DNA of 64,000 nt from Antedon mediterranea (Eukaryota; Echinodermata; Crinoidea; Comatulida; Antedonidae): NCBI RefSeq assembly GCF_964355755.1, contig NC_092670.1, positions 15,499,201 to 15,563,200 on the forward strand, given 5' to 3'. The notes under the pieces were generated by a model. That model was not told the origin of the DNA. It was given only the letters and a program-made list of their open reading frames with translations, and made no database searches. Both the position numbers and the translations under genes were made by a program. This document shows, piece by piece, positions 1 through 12,600 of the stretch (position 1 is its first letter; each line of letters starts with the position of its first letter).

Positions 1-195
1 TTTCTTGGATCAGCAACAGGAAGGACTTTAGTAGGAAGGCGAGACTCTAGGACTAGGCCAACAAAACCGACAGGCCATAGGTTACGTGATGGAGAACCTG
101 CAGGAGTAAACAGTGCAATTACTGGCTTTATTGATATGGATATTGCTTTAACAGGTCAAGGAGTTGGGAGCCTACAATTACAAGATAAAGATTAG
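1..195 (+). CDS. Unidentified gene, 3' terminal fragment
   Basis: Reading from base 1, the first frame is open for 64 codons and ends at TAG (193-195). The peptide ends in GVGSLQLQDKD and is rich in Arg, Gly and Thr in its first half. It has no start because it runs off the window, so it would be the last exon of a + strand gene, or the end of an exon. A possible polyadenylation signal (AATAAA within gataaataaatg) follows near 219. I recognise no family. The evidence is only an open frame of moderate length with plausible codon use, so a chance open frame is a real alternative. Confidence 0.35.
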   Translation, partial: FLGSATGRTLVGRRDSRTRPTKPTGHRLRDGEPAGVNSAITGFIDMDIALTGQGVGSLQLQDKD

Positions 196-519
196 ATTTG
201 CGTTATGGTAGATCAGATAAATAAATGTTCAACAGAAATGCTTGTCTGATTGATTGCTGCCTACAAAATAAAAAGATAATTTTAATGGAACTATTGCACC
301 AAAGAGGATAGTGTGTCAAAGAATTGAAAAGGCAGAAATAATGGTCTTACTGTGTGATGGAGAAACAGCAGGATCACACATTTGAGTATCTATACAATGT
401 GAATTGAAGAACAATTGTCAGGGTATCCTGTACCTAAACCAATCTTTATTAACTCCAGTTCTAGAGGGACCACCTTACCAAATAATGAGTGGATTTATTT
501 ATAGGTATATCAGCATCAC

Positions 520-583
520 ATATGCTCATTGCAGGGCACACCAACATCAAGAAAGGTCATAACCAGGGAGTCTGTATAATTAC
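520..583 (-). pseudogene. Partial copy of PSME3 exon (3' splice site plus exon start)
   Basis: These 64 bases closely match 3830-3890, the 5' part of the PSME3 exon at 3700-3881, in the same orientation and including the intronic acceptor (ATACAG). On the minus strand it reads DSLVMTFLDVGVPCNEH, against GSLVMTFPEGGVPCNEH in the true exon, and then meets a stop. The match stops within the exon, so this is a broken exon fragment about 3.3 kb downstream of its parent and not a usable alternative exon. The rest of 196-2460 shows no convincing coding sequence. Confidence 0.75.
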
Positions 584-2513
584 GAATAATAATAATAATA
601 ATAATAATAGTTTTTAACGTATGCAATCATTGCTCTGTTTTATTTTAAATTTATATTGAAATATATTTTTTATTATTTCCAAATAAATTCTTCCGTCCAT
701 GGTAAACTTTTACATTTGTAAAAAAAATGTAATGATACTGTATTTAATAATTTTAAATTATGCACCGCTATCTTATTGGGCAATGTGTGTGAGAAACAAA
801 TAAAAGTGTTACCGTTAGAAAACTGTAGTCCAGTGTAAAGATATGGTCTATATTGCAATGTCTAGTATGAATACATTTTATGTTGAAAACTGGAAATCGT
901 CAAACAAGGCCAGACGAAAGGTTTTGTCAGATCAGGACTTGTCGGGTTTTGAGTTGAGCAGTCATCCGGTGTAATGTTCATACATTTTAAATAGATGACT
1001 ACCAGCAAGAAGTGTCTTCATATGATGCTATCTGAGTTTAATAGTGGTTTATATAACTCTTGAACATTCAGTTAATGAGCTGTCCCATATTGATGGTATA
1101 AATTTTTAGTGTTTTCAGGTCAAGATCATTTCATACACAACTCAAACAATCTGGTAACACTGCCCAATGCACACAATTAAAAAAGGATAACATTCAGTCA
1201 CTGAAGCTGTACATGTTTATTCAAACAAAATGTAAAATGAGAGAAAATAAGTGTACAACCCTTTTCCTATCATTTTATCCAGAAGGATGGGAAAAATAGC
1301 AAGTTTTAGTTATTGTTTAAGTAATTTCAATCTTATCCTAGTTTACAGTTTAGAAAAAACGTTTGTTAGATACAGTACTAAGAATTTAGTCTTTTTATGA
1401 TTGTTGAAATCTGATTTCCCAAATTACAACTCTCAAGATATTCTTCCAAATTCCTTAAGTTTATTGTTAAGGTTGTGGCAAGCACTGGTCCTACTACTAG
1501 ACCAAACCTGTTAAAATTCTTCTTTATATCTTACTTTAGCCCGATTAATAAACACCTTACAACAGTATCCCTTCTTCGTGGATTACTTTTTTAGTGTCCA
1601 GAAAAGGAATCCATCCATTAATACTGTTCTTTAAATTGGAATGTACTCCTATAAAAAATATTACATTTGATTTCAATAAAAAAAGGTATTTTAATTAAAA
1701 GATATGTATTATCCATACCACTTTACAACCATATGACGAACAGAGATGAAGGTGTGTCGACTAGTAGTCTCCTAGAGACCTAGACTACAGTATACAGGAC
1801 CATGCAGTGGCTGTAAAGGAGTCCAAACTTAGCAACATAACTGACCAAGTCTAAGCTGTTTGCTATACGAAACTGTCTTCATATCAACATTTCCTATTAT
1901 ATATGTTTTTATCTTAATGCAATATTGGATCAGGATGAAAAACAAATACTCTATACTTGTTTATAATGGAGCACACAAGGCAATTCTCTAAAATTGTACT
2001 TTAAAGAAAAGTAAAGACTGAATCACTTGACAAAACATGGTATATGATAAAACTTCTCGCGTAAAACAATCAAACTTGTTTCCTCTAGCTAGCACGATGC
2101 CACATCTTATTTTCCTCTTCATCTTCCAAAGAAGTTTACCATTATAGATTTCATATTTTGTTTGTTTGCTTCTTTCCTTTTTCTCTTGTACATCTTGTTA
2201 AGTAGAACTTTTTATATAAATTATTGAACCCAAAATGTTATGTTATACTTATTTTCCTGGTTACTGATAATAAATACCATACTGCTACATACAGTATTTG
2301 CTTGGTAATTATACAGGCAGATTTCTTCACTATTTTTTAGTTTTCAGTCCTGGATGACAGATTGTGAAGGGTTAATAAAGCGCCTGTGAGTTACTGGTTC
2401 TAGGACGTATAATCTTCTCCTTATTTTTTGATATGAGATCTAATATTCCAAGCTGAAAGATAAATGAAACCAATAACAGATGAAATAAAATTATATAATG
2501 TTTACATTATCCA

Positions 2514-2985
2514 TAGGAAATTCAAGTACAGCCAATCAAATCATAGCAAATTCAAGTGCATACAATCAAATCATAACAAATCCAAGTACATCCAATCAAA
2601 TCATAGCAAATTCAAGTGCAGTCAATCAAATCATAACAAATTCAAGTACAGCCAATCAAATCATAACAAATCCAAGTACATCCAATCAAATCATAACAAA
2701 TTCAAGTGCAGTCAATCAAATCATAACAAATTCAAGTACAGCCAATCAAATCATAACAAATCCAAGTACATCCAATCAAATCATAACAAATTCAAGTGCA
2801 GTCAATCAAATTATAACAAATCCAAGTACATCCAATCAAATCATAGCAAATTCAAGTACAGTCAATCAAATCATAGCAAATTCAAGTACATCCAATCAAA
2901 TCATAGCAAATTCAAGTGCAGTCAATCAAATCATAACAAATTCAAGTGCAACCAATCAAATCATAGCAAATTCAAGTTCAGCTAA
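2514..2985. repeat. 30-bp minisatellite (about 15-16 copies)
   Basis: The array has a unit of about 30 bases close to AATTCAAGTACAGCCAATCA plus AATCATAGCA, with copy variants alternating GTACAG, GTGCAG and GTACAT. Because the unit is a multiple of three, two + strand frames stay open by chance (ten-residue repeats such as NSSTANQIIA). It lies downstream of the last PSME3 exon found, probably inside the final intron. I do not regard it as coding. Confidence 0.9.
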
Positions 2986-3141
2986 ACCCATCCTAAAACT
3001 AAGTACAGCTTTTAGTGTGCTCTTAATGATACATTTTTGCCCTTTAAATGTATTATATTCAAGAGTTATCAAATTCAATAGCCTTAAGTGTGTTACTACA
3101 TTGTATTATATAGAGTTTATTCTGTTTGAGAATTAACTTAC

Positions 3142-6100
3142 ATAACTATTTCTTAGTTCTGCACAAATAAGTCTGAGATTAACAAATTCCTTCTCGTCTA
3201 TCTCCTTAACACTTTGCCTGTAGTCGCCCTGAAATTATAAAGTTTAGTAAACTGTGAAAAAGAGTGATTTTGGGTTTAGTCGATTGTGGACTGTGCTGTA
3301 TCTGATTGGTCAATTCAGTTATCATTTTTTTATATTACTGGCGAGTACACAAAAAACCTTCACTTTATTCTAGCTAAAATCATAAACCATACATACCACA
3401 TGAGGATATTTCGCAACTTTTGAAACCAACTTCGCTCGTGTAATAAAGTACCGTGAAATTTGATCTAAGTACGCCCCAGCTTCTCCCTCAACCTGACGCA
3501 CTTCCGACAACGTATCCTCCTAAAGAAAAACAATTTCACAGTCGGGTTACTGACTGAAATAATTTCACTCTGCTGTTCTTTAACACCCGAGGTAGGTTTC
3601 CGGCCTGAATAGATACAGTTATAGATTGACACACCTTCCATTAAATCTTCTCTACTGCAGTAACTGCAATGAAAACATTATAAATGAGTTCTTTCCTACC
3701 TGGATAGATACACCAAAGTTATTTCCATCTTCTATCCTTGGAATTAAGAGCTGTATCCACATTTTTATTTGGTTACACCTCTCAATCAAGTCCATAATGT
3801 GTGGCTTCATTAGGTTTATCAACTTCATAATATGCTCATTGCAGGGCACACCACCTTCTGGAAAGGTCATAACCAGGGAACCTGTATAATTACAAAAGTA
3901 AACATTTAAGTTTTTGAAATATATTTCTTTATTCAACAGTATTTTTTTATTACAAAAATATTTATTTTTCTTACCAGAATTTTCTTCCTCAATGCGTTTC
4001 CTTTTACTGAGCTGTTGGTAAAAAAGAAAAACATTTAAACTTCCCTTATACATGAATTTTAATTAATTTAGACATTTATTATAAAAAATAATACATGGAT
4101 TTGCTATAATATGCTTTTATTTTTAAATTACAAAGGAATAGACAGCTCTAAAACTTGTCCTTGTCCTCCCTCCCCTTCTTGTTTCCCTCCTACTTTAAAC
4201 TAAAACCAGACAATGTTTAAACCAAGTGCTTTAGGATAGAAAAGTATAATATCTTTGGTAATATTTTTCACAATACACATCTATAATATAAATATCATTA
4301 ATAATCACTTCCCATGACAAAATTTAAATGTGGTATTGTACATATTTTAGGTTAAATATTAATAGTGTTCTACAATGACCTATTGTAAACTAATATACAT
4401 TAATTAATACTAGTCTATATATGATAAACTGTTGATGGTTTACAGATTCCTATCACAAGGAAGGCTTAAGCTCTGTCTAGACTATCAAACTACTGTAGTT
4501 TGACAAAAAAATGTGATGTGCCCATATATGGACATGATGATGTCATATCACTACCTTATTTAGGAATATCACTACCATATTATATCACTATAATATTACT
4601 ACATACATTTTTGTCAAAAACTAGTTTGATGGTGTAGACAGAGCTTTAGAAAACTTACCGATTCATGACTGTTTAGAACGACTGGATCTGGCACCGGTAA
4701 GTTTAATTTCACTGTCATGTTGGGCATGTTTTTTAAGTCAAACAATTCAGACTATAAACAAAAAAATGTTTAGAAATGATTATTATTTTGTTTTTAAATG
4801 TTTAATTTGAGCAATGACTATATATGTATATCCTCTTTATTGAGAAATAAATTTATTAAAAATCTAATTGCAATATAAATTACTTATAAAAATGTATTTA
4901 AATTTATAGTTTTTAACATTGGGGTGTGCGTCATAGGGCCCTGCAATACGTTCTAACAATTTGAATGATTTCAGAATTATTATTACACTTTATATCTATT
5001 TTCACCACTTCATTTTGATCTTTTAATGTATTTTGTATGTATGTATAATTGCCAAAGAAAAGTCAAATTTCGAGTTATGGATGAATAAAGAATATTGGTA
5101 TTAGCTTAGAAACAGAGTGCCAGACATTCTAATCTTACCTTCAATAGGTCATTTAACTCAATAACAGTTCTGGGAAAATCAGTTTTAATTATCTTCTTTG
5201 CCTTAAAAAAAAAAATTTAAAGCAATATCGTATAAATGTATTATTTTGAATATTACGCTTCATGAATACACTGAAAGATGGGGCCGTATCAATTTTATTT
5301 CAGTTGCGCGTACATACACTAAAATTGAGAGTTAGTCCCCTATACCACACCAAAGGGTGATAAAGAGTTAAATTTAAGCAATACCATGAAATCCCCAGTG
5401 GTCTAATGGTTAAGATATCTGAATATGAGGCTCCAGGTTCTAATCTTGGTTTGGCAGCCTTTTTTTTTTATCCTCACACTTAAATTCCTCATCTTCTTCA
5501 TTTTAAAATTAATTAATTTTCAGTATATCACTGGCAGGAAATTGATAACTTTTCCTATGACTACTATGCATGTAAAATTTGTATACGTATATTTAAATTA
5601 CATTAACAATACAGTACTTTCAAAATATATTTATTACAGCATGTTTTACAATACATTAAGTAGGTACCTAACATAAAAATTCAAACCTATTGAAACAGAT
5701 CGAGTCATACATCAAAAAATGAAGGAAAAAAATAGAAATTTAATAACACAAAAATAATTAAAATTCGTCAACATGGTAATTTTTTATAATTTTTTTAATG
5801 TTTTTTTTTCATAAAAAATCAGTATAGGCATTTCAATGCATAAGAAAAAAAAAGTGTGGCAATGAAGTGCAATATTCTTTAAAATAAGTTTTAAAATTAT
5901 TATTTAAATGTATTATTTTTCCAAACATGAATCTACCTCTTCTCAACAACAACCAAACCCATTTACGTTATAACAACTTTTTCCCTACCTTCTGACAACC
6001 CCCCCCCCCCCCCGCAATTATTACAAATTGTCTTTCAGTCGAATTGATATTCACAAACATACTATACTTGCACACCCAAATCCAATTACTTTATAACAAC

Positions 6101-9100
6101 TTTTTCCCTACCCTCTGACAACACCAACCATGATATGCTTTTAGGAGAATTTAATCTACCTGAGATAAAAGGGCTGTTAAATAGTTAAATGTGAAGCTCC
6201 CGACAACTCAAATGGCAAGGGGACCAATTTTGGGGCCTCTTTTTTTGTTATGTTTATCAACGATTTTTCCATTGTTCCTCATTATTCTAATGTTTTGTAA
6301 TGTTTGTTCTTATGTTTGCTGAAGATACAAACCTTAAATAATATGTTGTTGTTGAAGGTTGAAGGTTCTGTTGATATTTTCCTTGATTCGCTTGCATGTT
6401 TCCGTCAAAAGGTTTTGTATAATTAATATCTAAGTTTGTCTAATTTATTATCTATTATATTATATTGTCTTTCAGCCCTGTTAATGGTGACGTGTGGTCA
6501 CTGTAGTATGATTCAACTTCAAGATTCAAGAAATTTTATTTGTCCATAAAAATGGAAATTCACTTTGCTTGGTAGATTAAAACAACAATAAAAAACAGAC
6601 ATAAAAAAGTTGCAACCATTTAAAACGATGATGAAATCAAGTATTTTTACAAAATAGTTTTCTTTAAATTTATTTTCTCTACATTGTCATTCAATATACA
6701 TATTTACAAAGTACCTCATTACATCAATATACCTAATCCCTGCATATACCTAATCCCTGCATATACCTAATCCCTGCATATACCTAATCCCTGCATATCC
6801 CCTCACAATTTACCAAATTTTAGAAATATATTTGGTCTGTAATGGTTTCTGTTGATGATTATTGTGGTTCTGAGATGGTGGATCCAGTTTGACACACTTT
6901 GAGAAATTCTTGACTTTAAAAACATCAAATTTAGCTACTTTCTTTTTAACAGAATTCTTTACCAAATTAAATACAGTAGATTTTGGATTTACAGCAATAT
7001 TGTATAATAAAAAATATTTTAGATATCTTCTTATGTCTTTTTTTAACTTAGGTAAAATATATATATAATGTGTCCGTTTTGTATCGAATCGAACCTGCAT
7101 CGCTTGGTATCTCAAGATAGTGCGGTCTGATAAATTGCAGCAGAGTCAATCCCAGTGGTTCCTCCATACTATGGATCGTCACAACAACTGTACATTAAAA
7201 TAATATATATTTAGCATATTTAACTATATATATTTTTTTAAACAAATAAATTTATTTTTTTTCAATTAAAGAATGTGTTGTTATAAATAAGTGAAAGATA
7301 ACGAAATACAAGCATTTCAACCAGATGAAAAAACAAAAAATTAAGGGTCAAAGTTTAAATGGACAATAGACAATACAAAATCATAATCTACACCAGCTTG
7401 GGTAAAAACACGCACTCTGATTGGCCACATTGTAAACTGACAACCTAGCGTACTAATATTCATACGGGTTATTGTTATTAATGAAAAATATTTATTTGCA
7501 ATCTTTTAAAATCGCTGTATTCTAACAACTTTAGTACCAAAACATAATTGAATGTTATAAATCAAACATTGTTTTATTTTATTTCCTACTTTTTAAAACA
7601 TATTTAGAGTGATTTAGAGTGAAATATATTATGTATACCAGGGCATCACGTATGCAAAACCCAGGAGAGCAACAAATCGCTCTCCTCAAATCACCGAGGA
7701 GAGCAATTCGCTCTCCTTGCAAAAATTTTAAATCGCTCTCCTCAAATGTTTATGTAAATATGTAAAAAAATTACAATGTTTGAATTTGACCACAAAAGTT
7801 AAATTCTATTGGTTTTGCTACCCAAAAAAAATTATTAGCGCACACTGCCGCTATAATCTATTATATTATAATCTATAAATCTTTTATTAATAAATACAGG
7901 GCTGAAAATTAACCTTTAAACCATAGTGGCCAGCAGGGCCAGTTGAAGTTGAAGGATGGTCGCCCTTATTAAAAATGGCTGGCCCTTATTAATTTTGTGT
8001 ACATTTTTTTTTTTGCCCAAGGGAATTTATCCCTACCCCTCCCAATTATATCATTTATTACTTTTGATAATTAAATTACTCTCCCCAAAATTCCCCACTC
8101 CCCTCCCACACCCACATTCACACACAATATTTTCCGTGGGGATCGTCATTGAAAAAAATCAATCCAATTTTTTGTATGGCCTGAGTAGGCCTAGATTGGG
8201 TTTCAGGAGCTTTTAGGCCTCTTGACAGAAAAATCAACACTGTCAAAAGCTAGGCTCTATTTTGAAAATTAAGGAGCGCGATAAATTGCTCTCCTCGAAG
8301 CCTGTTGAGGAGCGCGGAGGAGCGCGGTCGCGCAGGCGCTCCTTATAAATGATGCCCTGGTATACAAAGTAGTCGACATAGACCTATTCTTTAACCAGGG
8401 AGATACATCCCTGCGTTAACACTACATCCTATGCTATGCTAGGTAAACATGTGGAAAAAATACAAAATTTCAACATCTAAAAATTCCATTGTAACATCTA
8501 TCAATATACACAAAACTTATGTCAAAATAATCGTAATAGCATGTAGTATATGGACTGAAACATGAAAATAATGGACTAACTCACTTTTTATGAAAAAAAG
8601 ACGTGTTTTGATGAGGCATATTTTCGAATCGTTGTAACTCATGAAATAAACATCAGAAAAGAAAAGAAAAAATTTCCCAGCAGTAGAACAACTTCCTGTT
8701 GACATTTTGGTACCAATAATGTCATCATTAGCCAACCAGAAGTAATTTTAAAGATTTTTTTTAAAAAGGACCTTCAGCGCGAACTGAATATCAGGTCACA
8801 CTTTTTTGGCGACATCAAAAAGGGGCGTGTCACCATAAGTTGCAGGTACCTACATTAAGATTTGAGTACTTATATATATCACAGTCAAATCAACCTGCCC
8901 TTAAAGTCGTCTGTCAGACACTTACACTTTCTTCTATGTCTTTACGATACTGTTCAATCTAGAAACAAAGAATATTTCATGTTAAATATTATATTAATTA
9001 TTATTTTATTTGTAATGAATTGAAAGAATGACCTTTATTATTTTATATTACTTTAAAAACACTGTTTGTATGCATGGTACCGGCTTGCTTAAAAATAGAG

Positions 9101-9381
9101 ATAAAGTTCTCAAGCCGATCCCTATAATTATAAGGATGTGATGTAAAAAATATCACAAGCACAACATAAAACCACTGTGTACTGAGAATCCGCCAGTCTA
9201 TCCATCCATATCGTAACCCACAAAACACACTGTTTGTACCGTCCGGGTCCATCCACATACCGTTTGACACGGTCGCGTCACGGTCGGTTATTATTATGTC
9301 CCGACAATGGGCCTAGCCTAGGGTGAAGTTAACTATACTTAACACAATTTAGGGGCCTACCTTCTCTGCATATTCTGCCAT
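3142..9381 (-). CDS. psme3: Proteasome activator subunit PA28-gamma (REG-gamma)
   Basis: Eight minus-strand exons join in frame: 9381-9361, 8958-8926, 5201-5139, 4751-4659, 4011-3975, 3881-3700, 3519-3397 and 3228-3142. They give 213 residues starting MAEYAEKIEQYRKDIEES. PA28-gamma forms a heptameric ring that caps the 20S proteasome and promotes ubiquitin-independent breakdown of nuclear proteins. The diagnostic stretches are LNLPVPDPVVL, a basic SKRKR patch at the position of the family's nuclear signal, the activation-loop region MWIQLLIPRIEDGNNFGVSI, and the helix YLDQISRYFITRAKLVSKVA. The last segment found ends in LRNSY with a donor at 3141. The family's C-terminal helix (about 25 more residues) should be in one further exon, which I could not find in the left part of the window. 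The start is the first ATG, 254 bp from MINDY3. Introns carry a MITE (4468-4646), a tRNA-like element and a transposon (7639-8359). Confidence 0.9.
4468..4646. mobile_element. MITE family B copy in PSME3 intron
   Basis: The element is bounded by inverted repeats of the form AGCTCTGTCTACACTATCAA and its complement, with a middle rich in GTGATGTGCCCA and ATATCACTACCATA. It has no coding capacity. At least eight more copies lie in this window. It ends only about 12 bases from the donor of the PSME3 exon at 4659-4751. Confidence 0.85.
5392..5456 (+). tRNA. tRNA-like sequence, probably a degenerate tRNA or SINE head
   Basis: There is an A-box-like TGGTCTAATGGTTA and a B-box-like GGTTCTAATC with a paired T arm (CCAGG/CTTGG), followed after a few bases by a run of nine Ts that could stop RNA polymerase III. 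The acceptor stem pairs poorly and I see no good anticodon stem, so a working tRNA is unlikely. Confidence 0.35.
6729..6799. repeat. 17-bp tandem repeat, four copies
   Basis: Four near-perfect copies of ATATACCTAATCCCTGC lie in the large PSME3 intron (5202-8925). Elsewhere in this intron there are a run of about 16 Cs near 6000, a local duplication (around 5950-6000 and 6075-6125) and mostly AT-rich unique sequence. I see no exon between 5202 and 8925. Confidence 0.9.
7639..8359. mobile_element. Non-autonomous DNA transposon with CAGGGCATCA termini
   Basis: The inverted ends CAGGGCATCA and TGATGCCCTG enclose about 720 bp and are flanked on both sides by GTATAC (7633-7638 and 8360-8365). The subterminal parts hold repeated GGAGAGC/GCTCTCC and GGAGCGCG motifs in both orientations. 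The CAGGG start resembles hAT elements, but hAT target duplications are usually 8 bp and only 6 match here, so the superfamily is uncertain. No transposase frame is present. It lies in a PSME3 intron. Confidence 0.7.
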
Positions 9382-9635
9382 ATTTTATGAAATAAGAAAC
9401 AAAAGAAAAACACAGATTATACGATATTTTGCAAATCACAGCCAAAAAACTGAGCAGATGATATGAACACGAGTGTTGTAATTTTTGTCATCCAGAGCAA
9501 CCCCCTCAACGTCGTCGTTCATATTTTTGTAATTGCGCCCTCTACATTTTTCACAAGTAGGTGAGAAAAAAGATGGCGTCGTTTGTGCTGCAATAAAGTA
9601 TCGATGTTAAAAATTTGAATAATTCAGGCCATAAA
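9382..9635. promoter_or_regulatory. Probable bidirectional promoter between PSME3 and MINDY3
   Basis: The PSME3 (minus) and MINDY3 (+) start codons are 254 bp apart, so their promoters must share this stretch or overlap. At 9570-9580 it contains AAGATGGCGTC, which fits the YY1 motif common just downstream of TATA-less housekeeping start sites on the + strand. I see no TATA box. The transcription start sites themselves cannot be read from the sequence. Confidence 0.65.
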
Positions 9636-12600
9636 ATGGCTTCTACAAGCAGCCAAGATGAAGCAGAAGTACCCATCGATGAACTGGGAGAATTGAAAAT
9701 GTTGGTTTGGGGAAATGCACTTACCGATGAAGTATTTAAACGCTGGTGTCAAGGTAAAGTCGACTTTATTTTTCCCGTAAAAATTGCCAGGCCAAATGCC
9801 TTCTTGTTTTCGTTTCAGATCACACATCTCAGCCGGGTTGAAAATACATAGCATAGCCTAGCACCTGTCATAGGCCTAGCATGCAAATGGGTAATTCCAT
9901 TAATAGTTTATATAGGCTAATGTAATTTTTCTAGGAAATTTTTAAATTTTAATAATATAGACATCAAAATGTTTCATACATATGTTTTCATAATTAATTT
10001 AATTTTTTTCACAGATTTTCAATAAATAAAACAATTTCCACAAGCTGCAAGCAAGATTTTAATTAATTTATGTACATAGTAGCCTAAACAGTAACACGAC
10101 GACAGTACACTGTCTGTTTTCTATATATATAGTGCAAGTTGCAGCCTAAAAGCTTATTTAAGATTGTATATAAACCTACGCTTAGTGCATGTAATGTAAA
10201 TATTCAGAATGTTATAATATTACGCAAGGACAAAGTGAATATGCTTATCGTATAGCATATTCACAACTGTGCTTATGACGATCATGATACATTGAGGAAG
10301 GTATATAGCTACAGTCAACTCTTTCAATACCGGACACCTTTGGGCTGGGCAAATAAATATGTCTAGGCCTAGGCCTAGTTTTCTGGAAAGTGGTATTTGG
10401 ATTGTGTTTTTAATGGTACAAAGGAATTTGGGACCTTTTGATCCCCAAGAAAAGTCTGGTATTGGGAAAGTTTCCGGTTTTCAGAGTGTCCGGTATTGGG
10501 AGACTTGACTGTACTACTAATAGGCCTACAGGTAGATTGTAAAATCTCATTGATTGTTGTAAGCGAGCTGGATGGTGTAGTTTTAGGACTGTCGCAATGC
10601 TATATTAATGCCTGCCGCTACTGCTTTTTTTCCATTCACCTTTTTTCCATTCTACATTATTGATTATGGCTTTACTCATCATCGTTTTTTCTCACCATTT
10701 TCCTAGAGGATTTTTTTATTTAGGTTTCCAGAGGCCTGAGACCCTGGACCTCATTAATATGCCGTAGATTATCATAAGCATTGTCTGTAAACTATTCTTA
10801 CATCAACATAGCGTGTATTTATTAACTTCATATACACCGTTTATTATTATGTATAGTCCATGAATTATCACAGATGCATATTTTTTACAATTATTTCTTC
10901 AGGAATCACTTTAATTTACAAGGTATCCAATTTATGCAATTGTTTAATTGTCAATTCTTTATTAACTTATAACAAACTACTAATATTGATATTATTGTTT
11001 TGCAGGGTTTGTCTTCAGTCCCTATGAACCATCAGCTTTGCTTCAGCATGAAGGTGGACCCTGTGCTGTACTTGCACCTTTACAAGCCTACATCTTAAAG
11101 AACTTGATTTGCACTGGTGATATTTGGAGACAACTTGAAGGTAATTCAGTAAAAACTGTACTGACTAATTATGATTTGATGATACATTCAAACTTGGAAG
11201 ATGACTCTGTATTGTTATTGGAAAATCATAATACAACAACATAAAAATAATTTTTCTTTAAATATCACAGTCTCTCCCTTTCTCTTTTTTCACTCAAGAA
11301 TTTCCCTGGCGACAATCTCATGGCAATCCCCACAAAATCAGGTCATCATTTTTATTTCTAAACATTGTACATTATTGTTATTTTCACATTATGATTTGAT
11401 GAATAAACGTAAATAGTTTGACGACCCTAAGAAAAAACTGTATATTTAGTAGTTATACACATCAAAATAAAATCTCCTTAAATTATTTGTATTCCTAATG
11501 TAGGTAACCAAGCCAAGGAGGTGTTGTTGACATCAATGGAAGAGGTTTTTCACTGTGTTTCTAAGCCTCCATTCAGACTGGTCCTTGAATCTGATAAGCA
11601 GCCTGTCATAGCTGACATGGTAGAGCAGCAAGAAGGAGATCAGTCTGACCATGCCAGATTTCACAAAACTTTAAGGTAATTTTTGATCTCTTAAACATTC
11701 TTGTGGGTTTTTTTTAAAGCATTTTTATTACACTGATCCTTTCTTACAACATCCTGTCAGAGATGCTTGTCCTTAGGTAATAATGATAATAATATTTATT
11801 TTGAAATGAAAAAGTACACAATTTAATACTAAGATAAGGTAATAGGCATAGCCTTACTACACCAACATAGGCTGTGCAGTAGTAGTACTACAGTATCTTT
11901 AGTAAGAATTGGATGACCAGTAGACCAAATCTGTATGCAGTTTTATGAAGAGTTTGAAGTATTGTTCTTAGGATCCATAATGATCAACATCAAAATAAAT
12001 TGAGTTGCAATACTTTAATCCAATCATTTCTAGTGTCACATGACATGTAACCTATTCTTTTCTTTTTATGTGTATATTAAAATATTTCTGATTATTAATC
12101 TCTGAAAAGAACGTATGTGCTTTTATTCTACATTCTAAATTGAGTATCTTGCTCGTAGCATTGTTATGTTTAATCAATTTTATTGTAGGGTTACAGGTAT
12201 GTCATGCACTACAGCATATATCTTGGTAGCATTGTTAATATAATGTTTAATAAATCTGTCTGTTTTTATTGTAGGGTTATGTCATGCACTACAGCAGAGG
12301 AACTTCACCAAGCCCTACAAGCGTCATATGATTCTTTTACAGACCAATATGGTGTTGTTCTCTTTCTCTATTCACTTCTGATGACAAAGGTTAGTTTACA
12401 ATAGGTTTCTAAGGTGATAAAAACTAATAGTTTCCCGTACACTGTGTGATTCCTAAAATGTAAAGTTTAATCTTACTTTCTTCCTTTAGAAATTGCATGA
12501 TGTACTGTTCTTCCTTTATTTACTAAATATTCATGTAAAAATTACTCTACTGCAGTTATTGCAGTAACTATATTTTGTTTACTTTTTAGCCGATTCATGC

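Noticed and set aside
2464-3136. Two overlapping + strand open frames of 173 and 212 codons
   Set aside because: Both are translations of the 30-bp minisatellite, whose unit is divisible by three; no splice signals, start context or family support them.
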